From Chara braunii (taxonomy: Eukaryota > Streptophyta > Charophyceae > Charales > Characeae), in the NCBI GenBank assembly GCA_003427395.1, contig BFEA01000236.1, positions 1,901,378 through 1,945,003 of the forward strand: a stretch of 43,626 nt of DNA, read 5' to 3'. Below, one piece after another: positions 12,520-21,880 of this stretch. Within the stretch, counting starts at the first letter, position 1. Each line of letters begins with the position of its first letter. Both the position numbers and the translations under genes were made by a program. Below the pieces are notes generated by a model. It was not told the DNA's origin and did not search any database. It worked only from the letters and a program-made list of their open reading frames with translations.

Positions 12520-12640
12520 CGTAAGCACTCATGAAATTCATGGCATGCTTCAGGTGCTCGAGAGACTCTCAAGTAGACTCCTCGTAAGGATAACCCTTCC
12601 ATCGAACGAGGTACTCGAGGCGGGGAGGCTCACCATTAGC
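12520..12640 (-). pseudogene. Gypsy-1 chromodomain remnant
   Basis: The minus frame reads PPRLEYLVRWKGYP, then an EEST segment followed by a stop and ESLEHL. This matches the YLVKWKGYP...TWEP core found at the C-terminus of chromovirus integrases, which is thought to steer integration toward particular chromatin marks. The conserved Trp codon after EEST is TGA (12569-12571), a single G-to-A change. It is placed directly next to RNase H remnants, with the integrase core absent between them. Confidence 0.75.
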
Positions 12641-12700
12641 GACGGCCCGAACGAGGAGCTAGCCAGCAGAGGGCTCTCATAAGCGGGGAGTACGAGTAGC

Positions 12701-13619
12701 TTATCGACCAAGCCGGTATAGGAGTCCAGAGGGATCAAGTTGGAAGTTAGGGACGAACTTGTAAGCCTGTAGGTCATCGTAGATGGACCGAAACTCAAGG
12801 CACTGGTTGAATGCACGACGGTACTCATCCAGAAAGGTGGGGTGGATGGTGGGAGTTGAAATAGCAGATAGTTGATGATCCTCACACTGAAGGTCGGGGA
12901 GGCGGGATAAGGCATCTACGACGCGATTGGTTTCGCCGGAAATCTTCTTGATGGTAAAGTCAAACTCTGAGAGGTCACGCCACCAACGAGCTTGGCGAGA
13001 AGTGAGCTTAGGCTTCATCTTGAAGGCGGCGAGGACAGAGTTGTTCGTCAAAACGGTGAAAGTGTGACCGTGCAAGTGATGACGCCACTTCTTAACAGTG
13101 TAAACCATCGCAAGGACCTCACGCTCGTCGGCAGTATAGTTACGCTCAGCGGGAAGTAGTTGTCGAGATAGATACGCAACCAGGCACTTTCCATCTCGAG
13201 ACTCGACTGTACCGTCATCAGCGACGTCAGGAATATAACTTAAAGTGGGTGGGGCCCCTGAGGGGGTGGGCTCGATGGGTGCAAGATGAGCCACAGTCGC
13301 TGGAGGTGGAGGAGGGAAGGGAGGAATGCGAGGGAGGCGGGCACTCTGTGGAATCATGAGAAGTAGTAGAAGGGGCTGGGTAGATCTGGGAGAGAACAGC
13401 TCCTATAGCGAAGTCAGATGCATTTATGCTGACGATGAATGGACGCGAGTAGTCGGGTAAGTGTAAGATAGAAGCTGACGTGACAAGTCGCTTGAGAGAG
13501 CGGAAGACATCCTCGTGAGTCGGGGTCCAATGAAAAGGGAGATGTCCGCGGGTCAGAGGGGTAAGGTGGGAAGAATACTGCGCGTAGTTTTTGAGAAAAG
13601 GACCATAGTAGTTGGTCAA
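12701..13619 (-). pseudogene. Gypsy-1 RNase H region (frameshifted)
   Basis: The first part (13619-13227) carries the connection domain (FVGLTNYYGPFLKNYA type, LTPLT) and the start of RNase H, with INASDFAIGAVLSQ where families usually have TDAS; the first catalytic Asp therefore reads Asn. After a Pro/Ser-rich insertion and a frame change, 13357-12701 supplies YLSRQLLPAERNY, the ERE.LAMV segment, KWRHHLHGH and VVDALSRLPDL, all typical of gypsy RNase H. The frame ends just after the DPSGLLYRLGR stretch, where the integrase N-terminus should begin. Confidence 0.85.
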
Positions 13620-14007
13620 ACCAACAAAACTACGCAGGGCAAGGAGGGATGTAGGGGTAGGTCAATCGACGATGGCCTGGATCTTCGAGTCGTCCATGTG
13701 GAGGTCGTGCTTGGATACATGATGCCCGAGGAAGTCGACTTTGGGTTGAGGGAAACTTCATTTGGAAAGCTTCGCATAGAACCCGTGGTCACGTAGTCGT
13801 TGCAGGACAGTGCAAAGATGGGTCAGGTAATCCTCTAGGGTATGACTGTAGATCAGGATGTCGTCAATGTAGACTATAACAGAGTCCTCAAGAAGGTCTT
13901 GGAACATTGTGCTCATAGCCGTTTGGAAAGTGGCGGTGGCATTACAGAGACCGAAAGGCATAACGGTAACCTCGTAGTGCCCGAAACGAGAGCAGAAAGC
14001 GGTCTTG
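13620..14007 (-). pseudogene. Gypsy-1 reverse transcriptase, C-terminal part
   Basis: Encodes RFGHYEVTVMPFGLCNATATF, one letter over the usual length for quoting in full, followed by the catalytic YIDDIL box (usually YLDDIL or YIDDIL) and the AKLSK segment. In-frame TGA codons follow AKLSK (about 13758-13760) and replace the Trp of IVDWPTPTSL (near 13664). The N-terminal part of the same domain lies at 15316-15600, separated by element C. The upstream break falls exactly at HAKTAF, between reverse-transcriptase motifs. Confidence 0.85.
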
Positions 14008-14162
14008 CTATGAAACACCCGCGGACGCGTCCGCGGGGCTGATCTCAGATGGCGGCCGCATATGTGGCCGCGTCCGTGGCCATCCTGGTCCGCGCCGCGA
14101 ACCCGATTTTACCAGACTTTTCCTGAATTAAATAATAGGTAAAAAAAAAATAAAAAAATAAA

Positions 14163-14199
14163 ATGGGGTTGTAGGAAATTTGAAGCCCTACAACCCCAT
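14163..14199. repeat. 13-bp perfect hairpin inside element C
   Basis: ATGGGGTTGTAGG (14163-14175) is exactly reverse-complementary to CCTACAACCCCAT (14187-14199), with an 11-base loop. Its role is unknown. Confidence 0.9.
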
Positions 14200-14426
14200 A
14201 TGTTTTTTTTTGCAATCCGACTTTGTCTAGGATTTAAAAAAAATCAAAAACTAAATTGGATTTAAAAATAAATTAAAAAATATATAAAAACAAGCAGGAA
14301 TTTTTTTTTGTCATTTTTTATCATGAGATATATGGTCCTGGAGTTGACCTGTATTTTTTCTAGAAATGAATTCTTGTTTTTTTGTAGGGGTTTGAGGGGT
14401 ATGAGGTGTTTTAAAAAAGGGGTTTT

Positions 14427-14466
14427 GATTGATTGATTGATTGTGAGTGAGTGAGTGAGTGAGTGA

Positions 14467-14558
<92 letters not shown>

Positions 14559-14577
14559 AAGAGAGAAAGTGTTTTTT
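14427..14577. repeat. (GATT)n(GTGA)n(GT)n(GA)n compound microsatellite
   Basis: Four repeat types in sequence lead into the assembly gap. The GATT run is inverted relative to the CAAT run that resumes at 15029 beyond the gap. Confidence 0.95.
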
Positions 14578-14590
14578 TTTTTTTCCCTTT

Positions 14591-15028
14591 NNNNNNNNNN
14601 NNNNNNNNNNNNNNNNNNNNNNNNNNNNNNNNNNNNNNNNNNNNNNNNNNNNNNNNNNNNNNNNNNNNNNNNNNNNNNNNNNNNNNNNNNNNNNNNNNNN
14701 NNNNNNNNNNNNNNNNNNNNNNNNNNNNNNNNNNNNNNNNNNNNNNNNNNNNNNNNNNNNNNNNNNNNNNNNNNNNNNNNNNNNNNNNNNNNNNNNNNNN
14801 NNNNNNNNNNNNNNNNNNNNNNNNNNNNNNNNNNNNNNNNNNNNNNNNNNNNNNNNNNNNNNNNNNNNNNNNNNNNNNNNNNNNNNNNNNNNNNNNNNNN
14901 NNNNNNNNNNNNNNNNNNNNNNNNNNNNNNNNNNNNNNNNNNNNNNNNNNNNNNNNNNNNNNNNNNNNNNNNNNNNNNNNNNNNNNNNNNNNNNNNNNNN
15001 NNNNNNNNNNNNNNNNNNNNNNNNNNNN
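14591..15028. other. Assembly gap (438 N)
   Basis: Unknown bases within element C, flanked by low-complexity sequence. The length may be an estimate. Any open frame crossing it is meaningless. Confidence 0.99.
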
Positions 15029-15318
15029 CAATCAATCAATCAACGAAAAAAAAAAAAAAAACGCGTTCATTTTTTTTTTCTTCATTTCTCCTCGGCCGCA
15101 GCCCAACCCCCCCAATTAGAAATTGTTTTTTTTTTCTTTTTTTTTTGTGTGAGGGGGTAAGGCCGGGGTTGCGCCGCCCCATGGCGCTTCCCGAATCCCC
15201 AAACCCCCTCCCCTCTGGCCGCCACGTGGCGTCAAAGCCGCGCGGCCTCACGGACACGTCCGCGGGGTCGGCGGCCTGGATGCGGCCGCGGACTTGGCCG
15301 CCGCCGAGGGGGATTCAT

Positions 15319-15610
15319 AGCGGTCTTGGCATGGTCCTCCTCGGCTACGCGGATCTGGTGATCTGCTACGAAGATGAATCTTCGTGAAGAAATAGTGGTC
15401 AGCGAGGCGGTCAAACAGACCATTTGCGTGGGGCATGTGATAGTTGTTTTTTACCGTATAGTGGTTGAGACCTTGGTAGTCTATACGGAGGCGAAGGGTG
15501 TCATCCTTCTTGTGATCGAAGAGGACAGTGCACTCCATGGGGAAGTACTCGGTTCAATGAAGCCCTGACGAAGCAATTCCTCAACTTGGCGCTTGAGTTT
15601 CTGGGCTTCG
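15319..15610 (-). pseudogene. Gypsy-1 reverse transcriptase, N-terminal part
   Basis: In one minus frame: VPEAQKLKRQVEELLRQGF and IEPSTSPWS, the classic N-terminal RT segment. After a frame change near 15535: LRLRIDYQGLN, YHMPHANGLFDRL and FFTKIHLRS. After another change near 15375: DHQIRVAEEDHAKTA, where element C interrupts. The residues match gypsy RT motifs closely except for scattered substitutions (for example IHLRS in place of IDLRSGYHQI). Confidence 0.85.
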
Positions 15611-16457
15611 GGAACCGAGAGGCGATATGGGGCATGATTCTGAATTTGAATCATTTGATAGTTGGGCTCGAGCTAGATGAGGTGGTCGATATCGCGCATG
15701 GGAGGAATATTGCTGTAGGAGACAGATGGTGGGAAAACATCGCGATGCTCACGAAGGAGGGCACCAACGTTAGGCGGCAAGGAAGAAAGAAGGGTGTCAA
15801 ATTCCTTTGCAGCGACGGCGTCTGAAGAAGAGGTGGAGGGAATCTGTGTGGAGGTAGGGATTGAGACCCTTTGAGGGTGTATTAGTGGTAAGGGAAGCGA
15901 GAAAGTGAGGTGGGCTAGCAGGGGTAGAGGGGGATAAGGAAGCTGAGGAATCAGGAGGGTCGGGGGGCTCAGGAGGTGGTGGATCGAGCTCGACCAACTC
16001 AACGTCCTGATGCATGGGGTTGCGGGTGAGGAGATCTGTGATGTCAATAACATAAATTTCTACATCAGGCTGATGAAGGAAGTGGTGGAATTGGGTAGGT
16101 GTACAGATGGTGACATTTACAAGGGGGGGAAGTGTAGAGTACAATTTGCCCAACAACGGAATACAGTATTGCTTCCCATCCTTGGTGTCGAGGACGAGAT
16201 CGTTGTGGGTCCAATCGGGGCCGGCATGGGCGAACTGATGGGAGTAGGCAATGCCAAGAAAAAGATCATATAGGGTTTTCATGACATCGAAGGTCCACTA
16301 GTCATGGAACCGAAGGGCCTTGCGAAGGTTGTCGGGCATCCGCAAGGGGAAAGAGAATGGAAGATCAGACACCACATTCGTCGAAGGATTTGGCCTGATT
16401 GTCGCCAAGCGTGATAGTGATAGTGGAGGGGTAGGGTGATGTATAGAGAGATGCCTC

Positions 16458-16700
16458 CTAAGCTACACGAGGATGAATGAAGTCGTCAGTAGAGCCAGAC
16501 TCCCATAGTGCGCAATACACTTTAATAGAGGTCCTGAGGTGTACTGGAATAATTGGTAAGGTGCGATTGGGATTGTGTAGGCGCTGAAACATCGCGGACA
16601 TGGTGCGCTCTTTAACGCGGATACGTTCCTGACACACCTTAACACACTCGAGGTTGAGGAAGTCGATGATATCCTCGGCTGCAATAAGGGAAGCACTGCA
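16458..16700 (-). pseudogene. Gypsy-1 protease remnant
   Basis: The minus frame reads CVKVCQERIRVKERTMSAMF, then IIPVHLR and CALWESGSTDDFIHPR, ending at a TAG (16458-16460). The ESGSTDDFI stretch lines up with the DSGSTDNFI active site of retroviral-type aspartic proteases. The catalytic Asp codon reads GAG (Glu) at about 16500-16502, which should abolish activity. The rest of the protease fold downstream is broken by stops. Confidence 0.7.
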
Positions 16701-17639
16701 GCGGGCCGTGCGAAGAGTACGCCTAGTAGGAGGACGTGGAGGAGGGGGGTTGCGAGAGACGTTAGGCTAGGAAGGAGAAAATATACCAATGTCGGCAGGG
16801 TCAGCCAAAGATAAGGTCGGACCAAAGTCATCGGGAAGAGTAGCAAGCGGTGCAAAGGTAGAGTTGTGAACACGTATGCCTGCTACCGTAGGAGAGTCGG
16901 GGGAATGAGACATCGTGGCTAGGTGGGTGCTACGGTGGAGGTCGAGATGGGGGGAACACCCTAAGGGCGAGCCTGCTGTGCGAAGTGACTCTGGAGGACG
17001 TCTGCATACGTGCACGTAGAGGAGGTATGGCGGGCGAGGCGGCAACAGGTGCTGATGCCTCGTGTACGAAGGTCCTCACTCTCAGCAATAGTCAAGCTGC
17101 TACGAGCGAACACAAAGCCCGATGGGAGGGATAGTTGAAGGACAGAAATGCGGATACTGGGGGATGAGGGTTGACAACGGAGGAGGGCGGAAAGGGGCCG
17201 AACGAGGCGTCATCCTGGGAAGAGGCGTCGTCCTCCGCGGGGGACGGAGGGTCGGGTCCCTGGTCTGGGTCACTCGCAGAACCATCTGAGGCGGTGCCAT
17301 CATCAACGCTCGACGGATCACGAAGCAGGGCATGCAAGCGCCGAGAGAGGGATTGTCCTTAGCCTCTACGAGGGCGATGATGGTATGTGGAAGATTGTCG
17401 AGTTTGGGAGAGGCGAGGGGCTCTGGTAGTAGCGGGATGGGCAGCGGCGTGATGAGGTGAGGGGCCAACGAGTGCAGCATAGGTGAGATAAATGACTCGA
17501 GCAATGTTGAAAGCCTTTGGTAAGGTAGGGATCGAATACGCCAACATCTGCAATTGGAATGAATCGCAGGATCATGGTGTCCTCAGATATGGTTGTGACG
17601 GGAATCAGGACGCGTACACAGTGGAATGTCGTGATGTGT

Positions 17640-18790
17640 AACTCTAAGGCATTGGCCATCTGATCTCAGCCACACGGGAATTCGGGTCGCAGGTTGGCGC
17701 AGGGCGAGAAAAGTTCTGCTGAAGGAAGACACGAAGCTTAGGATAGGACATGCCCTCATGTACGCTGCGCTATGAGCGAAAAGCGAGGAAGTCGCGCTAG
17801 GTGGAGGCCGCACAACCTGTAAAGCGATAGGACATCTTGACGGGCCACAGTTCCATAATGACACCATGGTAGCGAAGCTGCTCCTCAGCAGTAGAGATCC
17901 ATCCTTGGAGCTCGAAGGCCCTGTCGTCAAATTGTGGGAGGCGATCCAGTCGGAACTGTGGAACATACATCAGGGGCCGATAATGGGTAGGCAGAGGAAG
18001 AGCCGACTGTGACAAGAGGACAGAGGAAGTAGTGGCACCAGCAAGAGAAATAGAAAGAGCGGGAAGTTGGGGCAAAGGTCCTTGACACATCATGGTGGCC
18101 GGTGGTGGGAGAATGAAATGCATTGCAGCGGCCTGTGTCTAATGCTGTCGGTAGATGAAAGGGGCAACAGGTTGTGTTGCAAGGTTGGGAGGCAGGGGTT
18201 GACCTCCTTGGAGCTGGCGGATGTGATCATGGGTCAGGGAGAGTTGGCGTNGGNGNTCAGNATTTTGNGTNNNGGGNGTNGGNGGNGGGGGGGGGGGGGG
18301 GGGGCGGCAAAGGAGCGGGGGCTGATGAGGGAGGTGTCCAGGAGGTGGCGGGACAAGATGCCATGGGTCCTGAGGAGGGAGGTGTAGGGATGGAAACCAG
18401 GGAGGAAGAGATGGGTGCAGAGGAAGGGTGAGACTGGGATGAGGACATGCAACCTGTGGAAGAGACAAGCGTGTCGATGACGCTAGCCGAAGAAGGAGAG
18501 GAAGTTCACATAGATGTTAATGAGGGGGGTGGGATGGTAGAATGCGGGATCATGTCGGACTGAGGGGGTGATAGATGTGATCCACTAGGAGCATGTGTGC
18601 GGGTACGGGGGTCCAGCTGTGACTTGCGGGCCGACAGGGATGAAAAGCTGGTATGGAGGGTCGTGAATTCGGCCTCGAATTTGGCCTGCATGTTCTCGAG
18701 GAGAGCCAGTAGGCGATCCGATTGGGCAGTTGGACCGGGTCCCGTACAGGCGGCAATAGGGGTGGAAATCTGAGTCGAATCACCTGGCTA
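17640..18790 (-). pseudogene. Gypsy-1 gag remnant
   Basis: The N-terminal part (18790-18500) includes LLALLENMQAKFEAEFTTL, a short coiled-coil-like segment, and then a Pro/Ser-rich stretch with a poly-Pro run encoded by the G tract at 18284-18304, where many bases are N. The core (18123-17797) reads FDDRAFELQGWISTAEEQL and MSYRFTGCAAST, matching the capsid-like retrotransposon gag domain (the usual pattern is GWI...EQL...RF). Stops at the end of both parts and later frame changes show decay. No CCHC knuckle was found. Confidence 0.7.
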
Positions 18791-20139
18791 CATCGGAAAC
18801 CTGCGTTCATCTTGGTCCCGCTCTAGCGTGCTCTGTTTCCCCCTCGTCGCTCTGTCTTTATCTCTTTGCTGTAGCAGCCATGTCCGCCATGGCTGGAGCC
18901 CGCCTGCTCATGCGAATGGGTACAATCCGTCTCGCTGCGGTCTCCCGTGGTCGCCGTCCATCGCTGTTCGTGCGCAGCGGTCGCTTGCCCATGCGCACTG
19001 TTCTCCCTGGTCGCCAACCGCCAGAATGTCCCGTTCGCCCTGGTACCCCACTGCCGAATGTCCCTATGCCCTTCTGCCACTCTTCCTATATTGGTTTCGC
19101 GTCACGACACCAGCCCTGCGCACAACCGAAAACTGGCACAGAAGGTACCAGACCTTCAAACTTGCCAAGCAGACCCGCGGTTCCCTTGACTGGTCCGAGG
19201 TTTAAGCCAGCAGGCCTGATTCAGGACCCGCGGGGGTGAAATAAGTACCGCCCACAGTAGAGTAGCTCTTGAATAATACCTTGGGAGCTGGCCTCCCCAA
19301 ATAACACTAGCGCGCCGGACCAGGCCAAGTGCAGTCCGAACTTGTAGGTCCACCATATCTGGACCAGAATATGTCAAAGCCCCGAAGTTATTATTTTCGA
19401 CAACCGTAGCTTGTCCCAGTCCATTGCCGGGTACCGCGCGGTGGTACCATACAATACCAATTTCGTGCTCCGCACCAATCTAAGAATCGCTGATAAACAA
19501 GGACATCGTCCTCTGCAACGTACCAGCATAACCAGATTAGAGGACACCATGTTGTACCAATACCGCGGATGAGCCGAACCAGTGTCCCGTGAGCCGTACC
19601 AGATCAGCGCAGCATACCAACCGTACTGTAGACGTGCCATTCTATCGGACCGCACGAATGCCCAATTGTCACCGTGCACGTGCTGACCCCGTCTCGAATC
19701 AACGTAACATCATACCGTGCCGTGAATGAACCATACCAAATGTAACAGAACCGCGTAACACATGTCGTAGCCCAATCCTGTCGTCGTGACCAGAGAATGG
19801 TGCCAAATATGTGCCACGTGAGTACCACCAAGGCCTGTGCCATACCTGCCCTGAACCAAAGTGTCATGTCGGAGTCGATCCACTGTCCATACCGAAGTGA
19901 TAAAGTCAAGCGGCACAACCAAAATAGCACCAACAGTAATACTGCGCCGAGCATCCATCCCGCACTCACTCATAACACACAGGTGGCAATAAGGGTAGGA
20001 TTCAGATAGATCAGGTAAATCTCGCAAGGGTCCGCAATAATCGGAAAACTGTAAGAATTGCCAGAATTGAGGTAAGTAAATAATACCGGGATAAATCTTA
20101 TCTTGAATGATTTAAATAAAATTTTATCAAATATTAAAT
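18791..20139. other. Gene-free; GGTACC/TACCA-rich stretch
   Basis: The 5' flank of gypsy-1 (its LTR would be expected here), but I could not delimit one. From about 19140 to 19960 words such as GTACCAG, ATACCAA and CCGTACC recur many times on both strands, in the manner of the word clusters elsewhere. Several open frames across 18828-19239 are GC-driven and unassigned. Confidence 0.4.
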
Positions 20140-20360
20140 AATCGTTGGTTTTCTTTTCTTTTATGATTTTTAATTATTTTTCTTATTTTTTAATTCTATT
20201 ATCGAAAATAATAAAAATAAACGTATTTTTATCAAAAATGAATTCCGAGGGTATTCAATTAAATAGCGAAAATTCCTTTATTTTTCCTTCTTTTATTATT
20301 TTTAATTATTTCTTCTTAACTTTAATTCTGTCATTGGAATTAACAAAATTCGAGGCTCCA
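20140..20360. repeat. AT-rich imperfect ~130-bp direct duplication
   Basis: TTTTAATTATTTTTCTTATTTTTTAATTCTATTATCG-like sequence at about 20165-20205 is repeated in slightly altered form at about 20298-20345, each copy preceded by a TTTTCCTTCTTTTAT-like stretch. No genes. Confidence 0.6.
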
Positions 20361-20541
20361 TCTCCCCGTCGATAGGCTGATGTAGAAGAGTCGTGCCAAG
20401 GCCTACTCCCATATTATCGTCCCGCGGCTAGCCATTTTGGGAATAGCCTCGGAGCGGGCGAAAAAGAGGTGGGCGACAGCGGGGTAGAAGCGGTAGTCCC
20501 TCTTGTTAATTTTGAGGGCTACTCTCAACAGTCGGCACCTC

Positions 20542-20576
20542 AAAAATTAGGGGTGTTGTAGGTACCCCTAATTTTT
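20542..20576. repeat. 13-bp perfect hairpin
   Basis: AAAAATTAGGGGT (20542-20554) and ACCCCTAATTTTT (20564-20576) with a 9-base loop. Just before it, GTAGTCCCTC and GAGGGCTAC (about 20490-20525) form another stem with one bulged base. Both lie just beyond the 3' side of the hAT pseudogene. Confidence 0.9.
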
Positions 20577-20639
20577 CCGGTCAGGTCAAACAAGAGTATC
20601 AGTTAAATCTTTATTTGGCGTTCGTTTGAGGGTCCAATT

Positions 20640-21880
20640 CCTTTTATTTCGGGTGGCCGACTGGATTTGGCCGCCCGACAGCGTCTCCCAATGAGAGAAG
20701 TTAGGATCATGAAAACTGATGCGAAACGAGTCTCAACTGGCTTAACGAGCGAAACATGTGGGCTCTTCCTCCTGTAAAGGGTTGTGGCCGCGCCGCGCGA
20801 TTTTATGAATTGCATCATCACTCGTGTATGGATGATTGTGTCAACCGCCCACCCACTCGTGTCCCAATGTCTGACAACATCAAGTTGCAGACATGAGTCG
20901 AGCAGGGAAGCCAAGTGATGCACCGGACCACTGGATCAGAGTCCGCGGCGAGCGAACGAGCGGCCGCTTTGTAATTACTAGCGGAGTTTGTGCAGAAGGC
21001 TATGCCGTTCTTCGCAGGTAAGGACTCAATGATGATCCTCCACCTGCGGAAAACAATGGCGCCCGTCTCCGGTACAGAACCGTCGCGACAGATGGTGGCA
21101 TAGAGCAGGGTGCCATGATTTGCACCCGCAGCAAGGAAGTTCACGATGGGCCTCGCATCACGCGACTTCCTACCATCCGACAAGATGGTGGAGTCGTTAT
21201 GCCAAAATGACTCTCGGAACTCCAGGAGCAAAGCCACCACCTCCTCTACCTTCCGTACATCTCTCCACGACTGCCTCCTGAAGGCGTTGAAAGGAATACC
21301 CGTGTCGTAGACCCACTGCAGGTCCTTGAAGCCCGACTGCTTATCCGCATCGTACANCTCATNGATCTTGCTTTGGCNGACCCTTTTCCCCGGTCNGGTC
21401 GCAGCCTCGTNGGCCTCCCCTATCGCCCTCTTCCCCTGTNGCCTCCTTGTGTCCNCCCCACGTGACGTCNTCACGACCTCCTCCCCTCGCAAGTCNACCC
21501 CCTCGNGTTCCTCCATCTCATCCANCACATCCTGCNCGTCGTCCCTGGGTGCANTGCTTGGAGTGGCTCGNGACCCTGCTNGACCTGCAACTGCTCNTCA
21601 GTCTNTGATGTCGTGCTCCTCCATGTACGCGAGAATGAATCTATGATGCCGATCATCGAATTNGTACTCTGTGTCGTTCNAAATGTCAATGAGCGCGTCG
21701 AACTGGNNAANAGGGCACTTCTTCAACTGGCAGAAGTGCCTCACGGACTTCGATTGATTCCCCTGCCACACGTGCTTGCACAAGTTGCATCACAAGTTGC
21801 GGTCACCATGCATCTTCTCCCATGTGCCCACCGGTTGCCCCTGCGTCACGTATTTCCAGACGCAAGATGAAGAAGAAAGA
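20640..21880 (-). pseudogene. hAT transposase pseudogene (BED finger + DUF659)
   Basis: On minus, VWKYVTQGQPVGTWEKMHG leads to a BED-type zinc finger (CNLC...RHFCQLKKC, about 21800-21710). An acidic low-complexity linker full of Ns follows, then a DUF659-like catalytic region: GIPFNAFRRQSW, ILSDGRKSRDARPIVNFL, CTNSASNYKAAAR, WLPCSTHVCNLMLSDIG. After a one-base frame change near 20830 come WAVDTIIHTRVMMQFI and LVKPVETRFAS. These are hallmarks of a plant hAT subgroup. A TGA (21790-21792) stands just before the finger. The C-terminal dimerisation domain is absent. It would have acted in the nucleus, cutting and joining transposon ends, but is now inactive. It is a possible relative of the transposase that moved element B. 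Confidence 0.85.

Larger units (their letters stand above)
14008..15318. mobile_element. Element C: insertion in gypsy-1 RT with GCGGCCGCGG words
   Basis: Interrupts a continuous reverse-transcriptase sequence. The 10-mer AGCGGTCTTG stands on both sides (13998-14007 and 15319-15328), as expected of a target duplication. Ends are inverted: TATGAAACACCCGCGG (from 14009) versus TATGAATCCCCCTCGG (reverse complement of the right end), 13 of 16. Both ends carry dense GCGGCC, CCGCGGAC and GGCCGC words (14019-14100; 15180-15310). The middle is AT-rich with microsatellites, a 13-bp hairpin and an assembly gap. A duplication of 9-10 bp would suit a Mutator-like element; 8 bp, by trimming, would suit hAT. 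The superfamily is unresolved and no transposase is visible outside the gap. Confidence 0.8.
12520..18790 (-). mobile_element. Gypsy-1: degenerate chromodomain Ty3/gypsy retrotransposon
   Basis: Read on minus, domains occur in the order gag (18.79-17.64 kb), protease (16.7-16.46 kb), reverse transcriptase (15.6-15.3 kb, then 14.0-13.6 kb), RNase H (13.6-12.8 kb) and a chromodomain (about 12.64-12.52 kb). That order and the terminal chromodomain identify a chromovirus-type Ty3/gypsy element. The integrase zinc finger and catalytic core are missing. Frames are broken repeatedly by stops and shifts, so it is dead. Element C is inserted in the reverse transcriptase. I could not identify the LTRs, so the outer limits are those of the coding remnants. 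Confidence 0.85.

Noticed and set aside
14262-15387. Long open frames crossing 14.3-15.4 kb
   Set aside because: They consist of microsatellite translation plus the 438-base gap. No real residues support a protein.
10923-20139. A pair of LTRs flanking gypsy-1
   Set aside because: I compared the sequence on either side (10.9-12.5 kb and 18.8-20.1 kb) by eye and found no long direct repeat, so no LTR is annotated.
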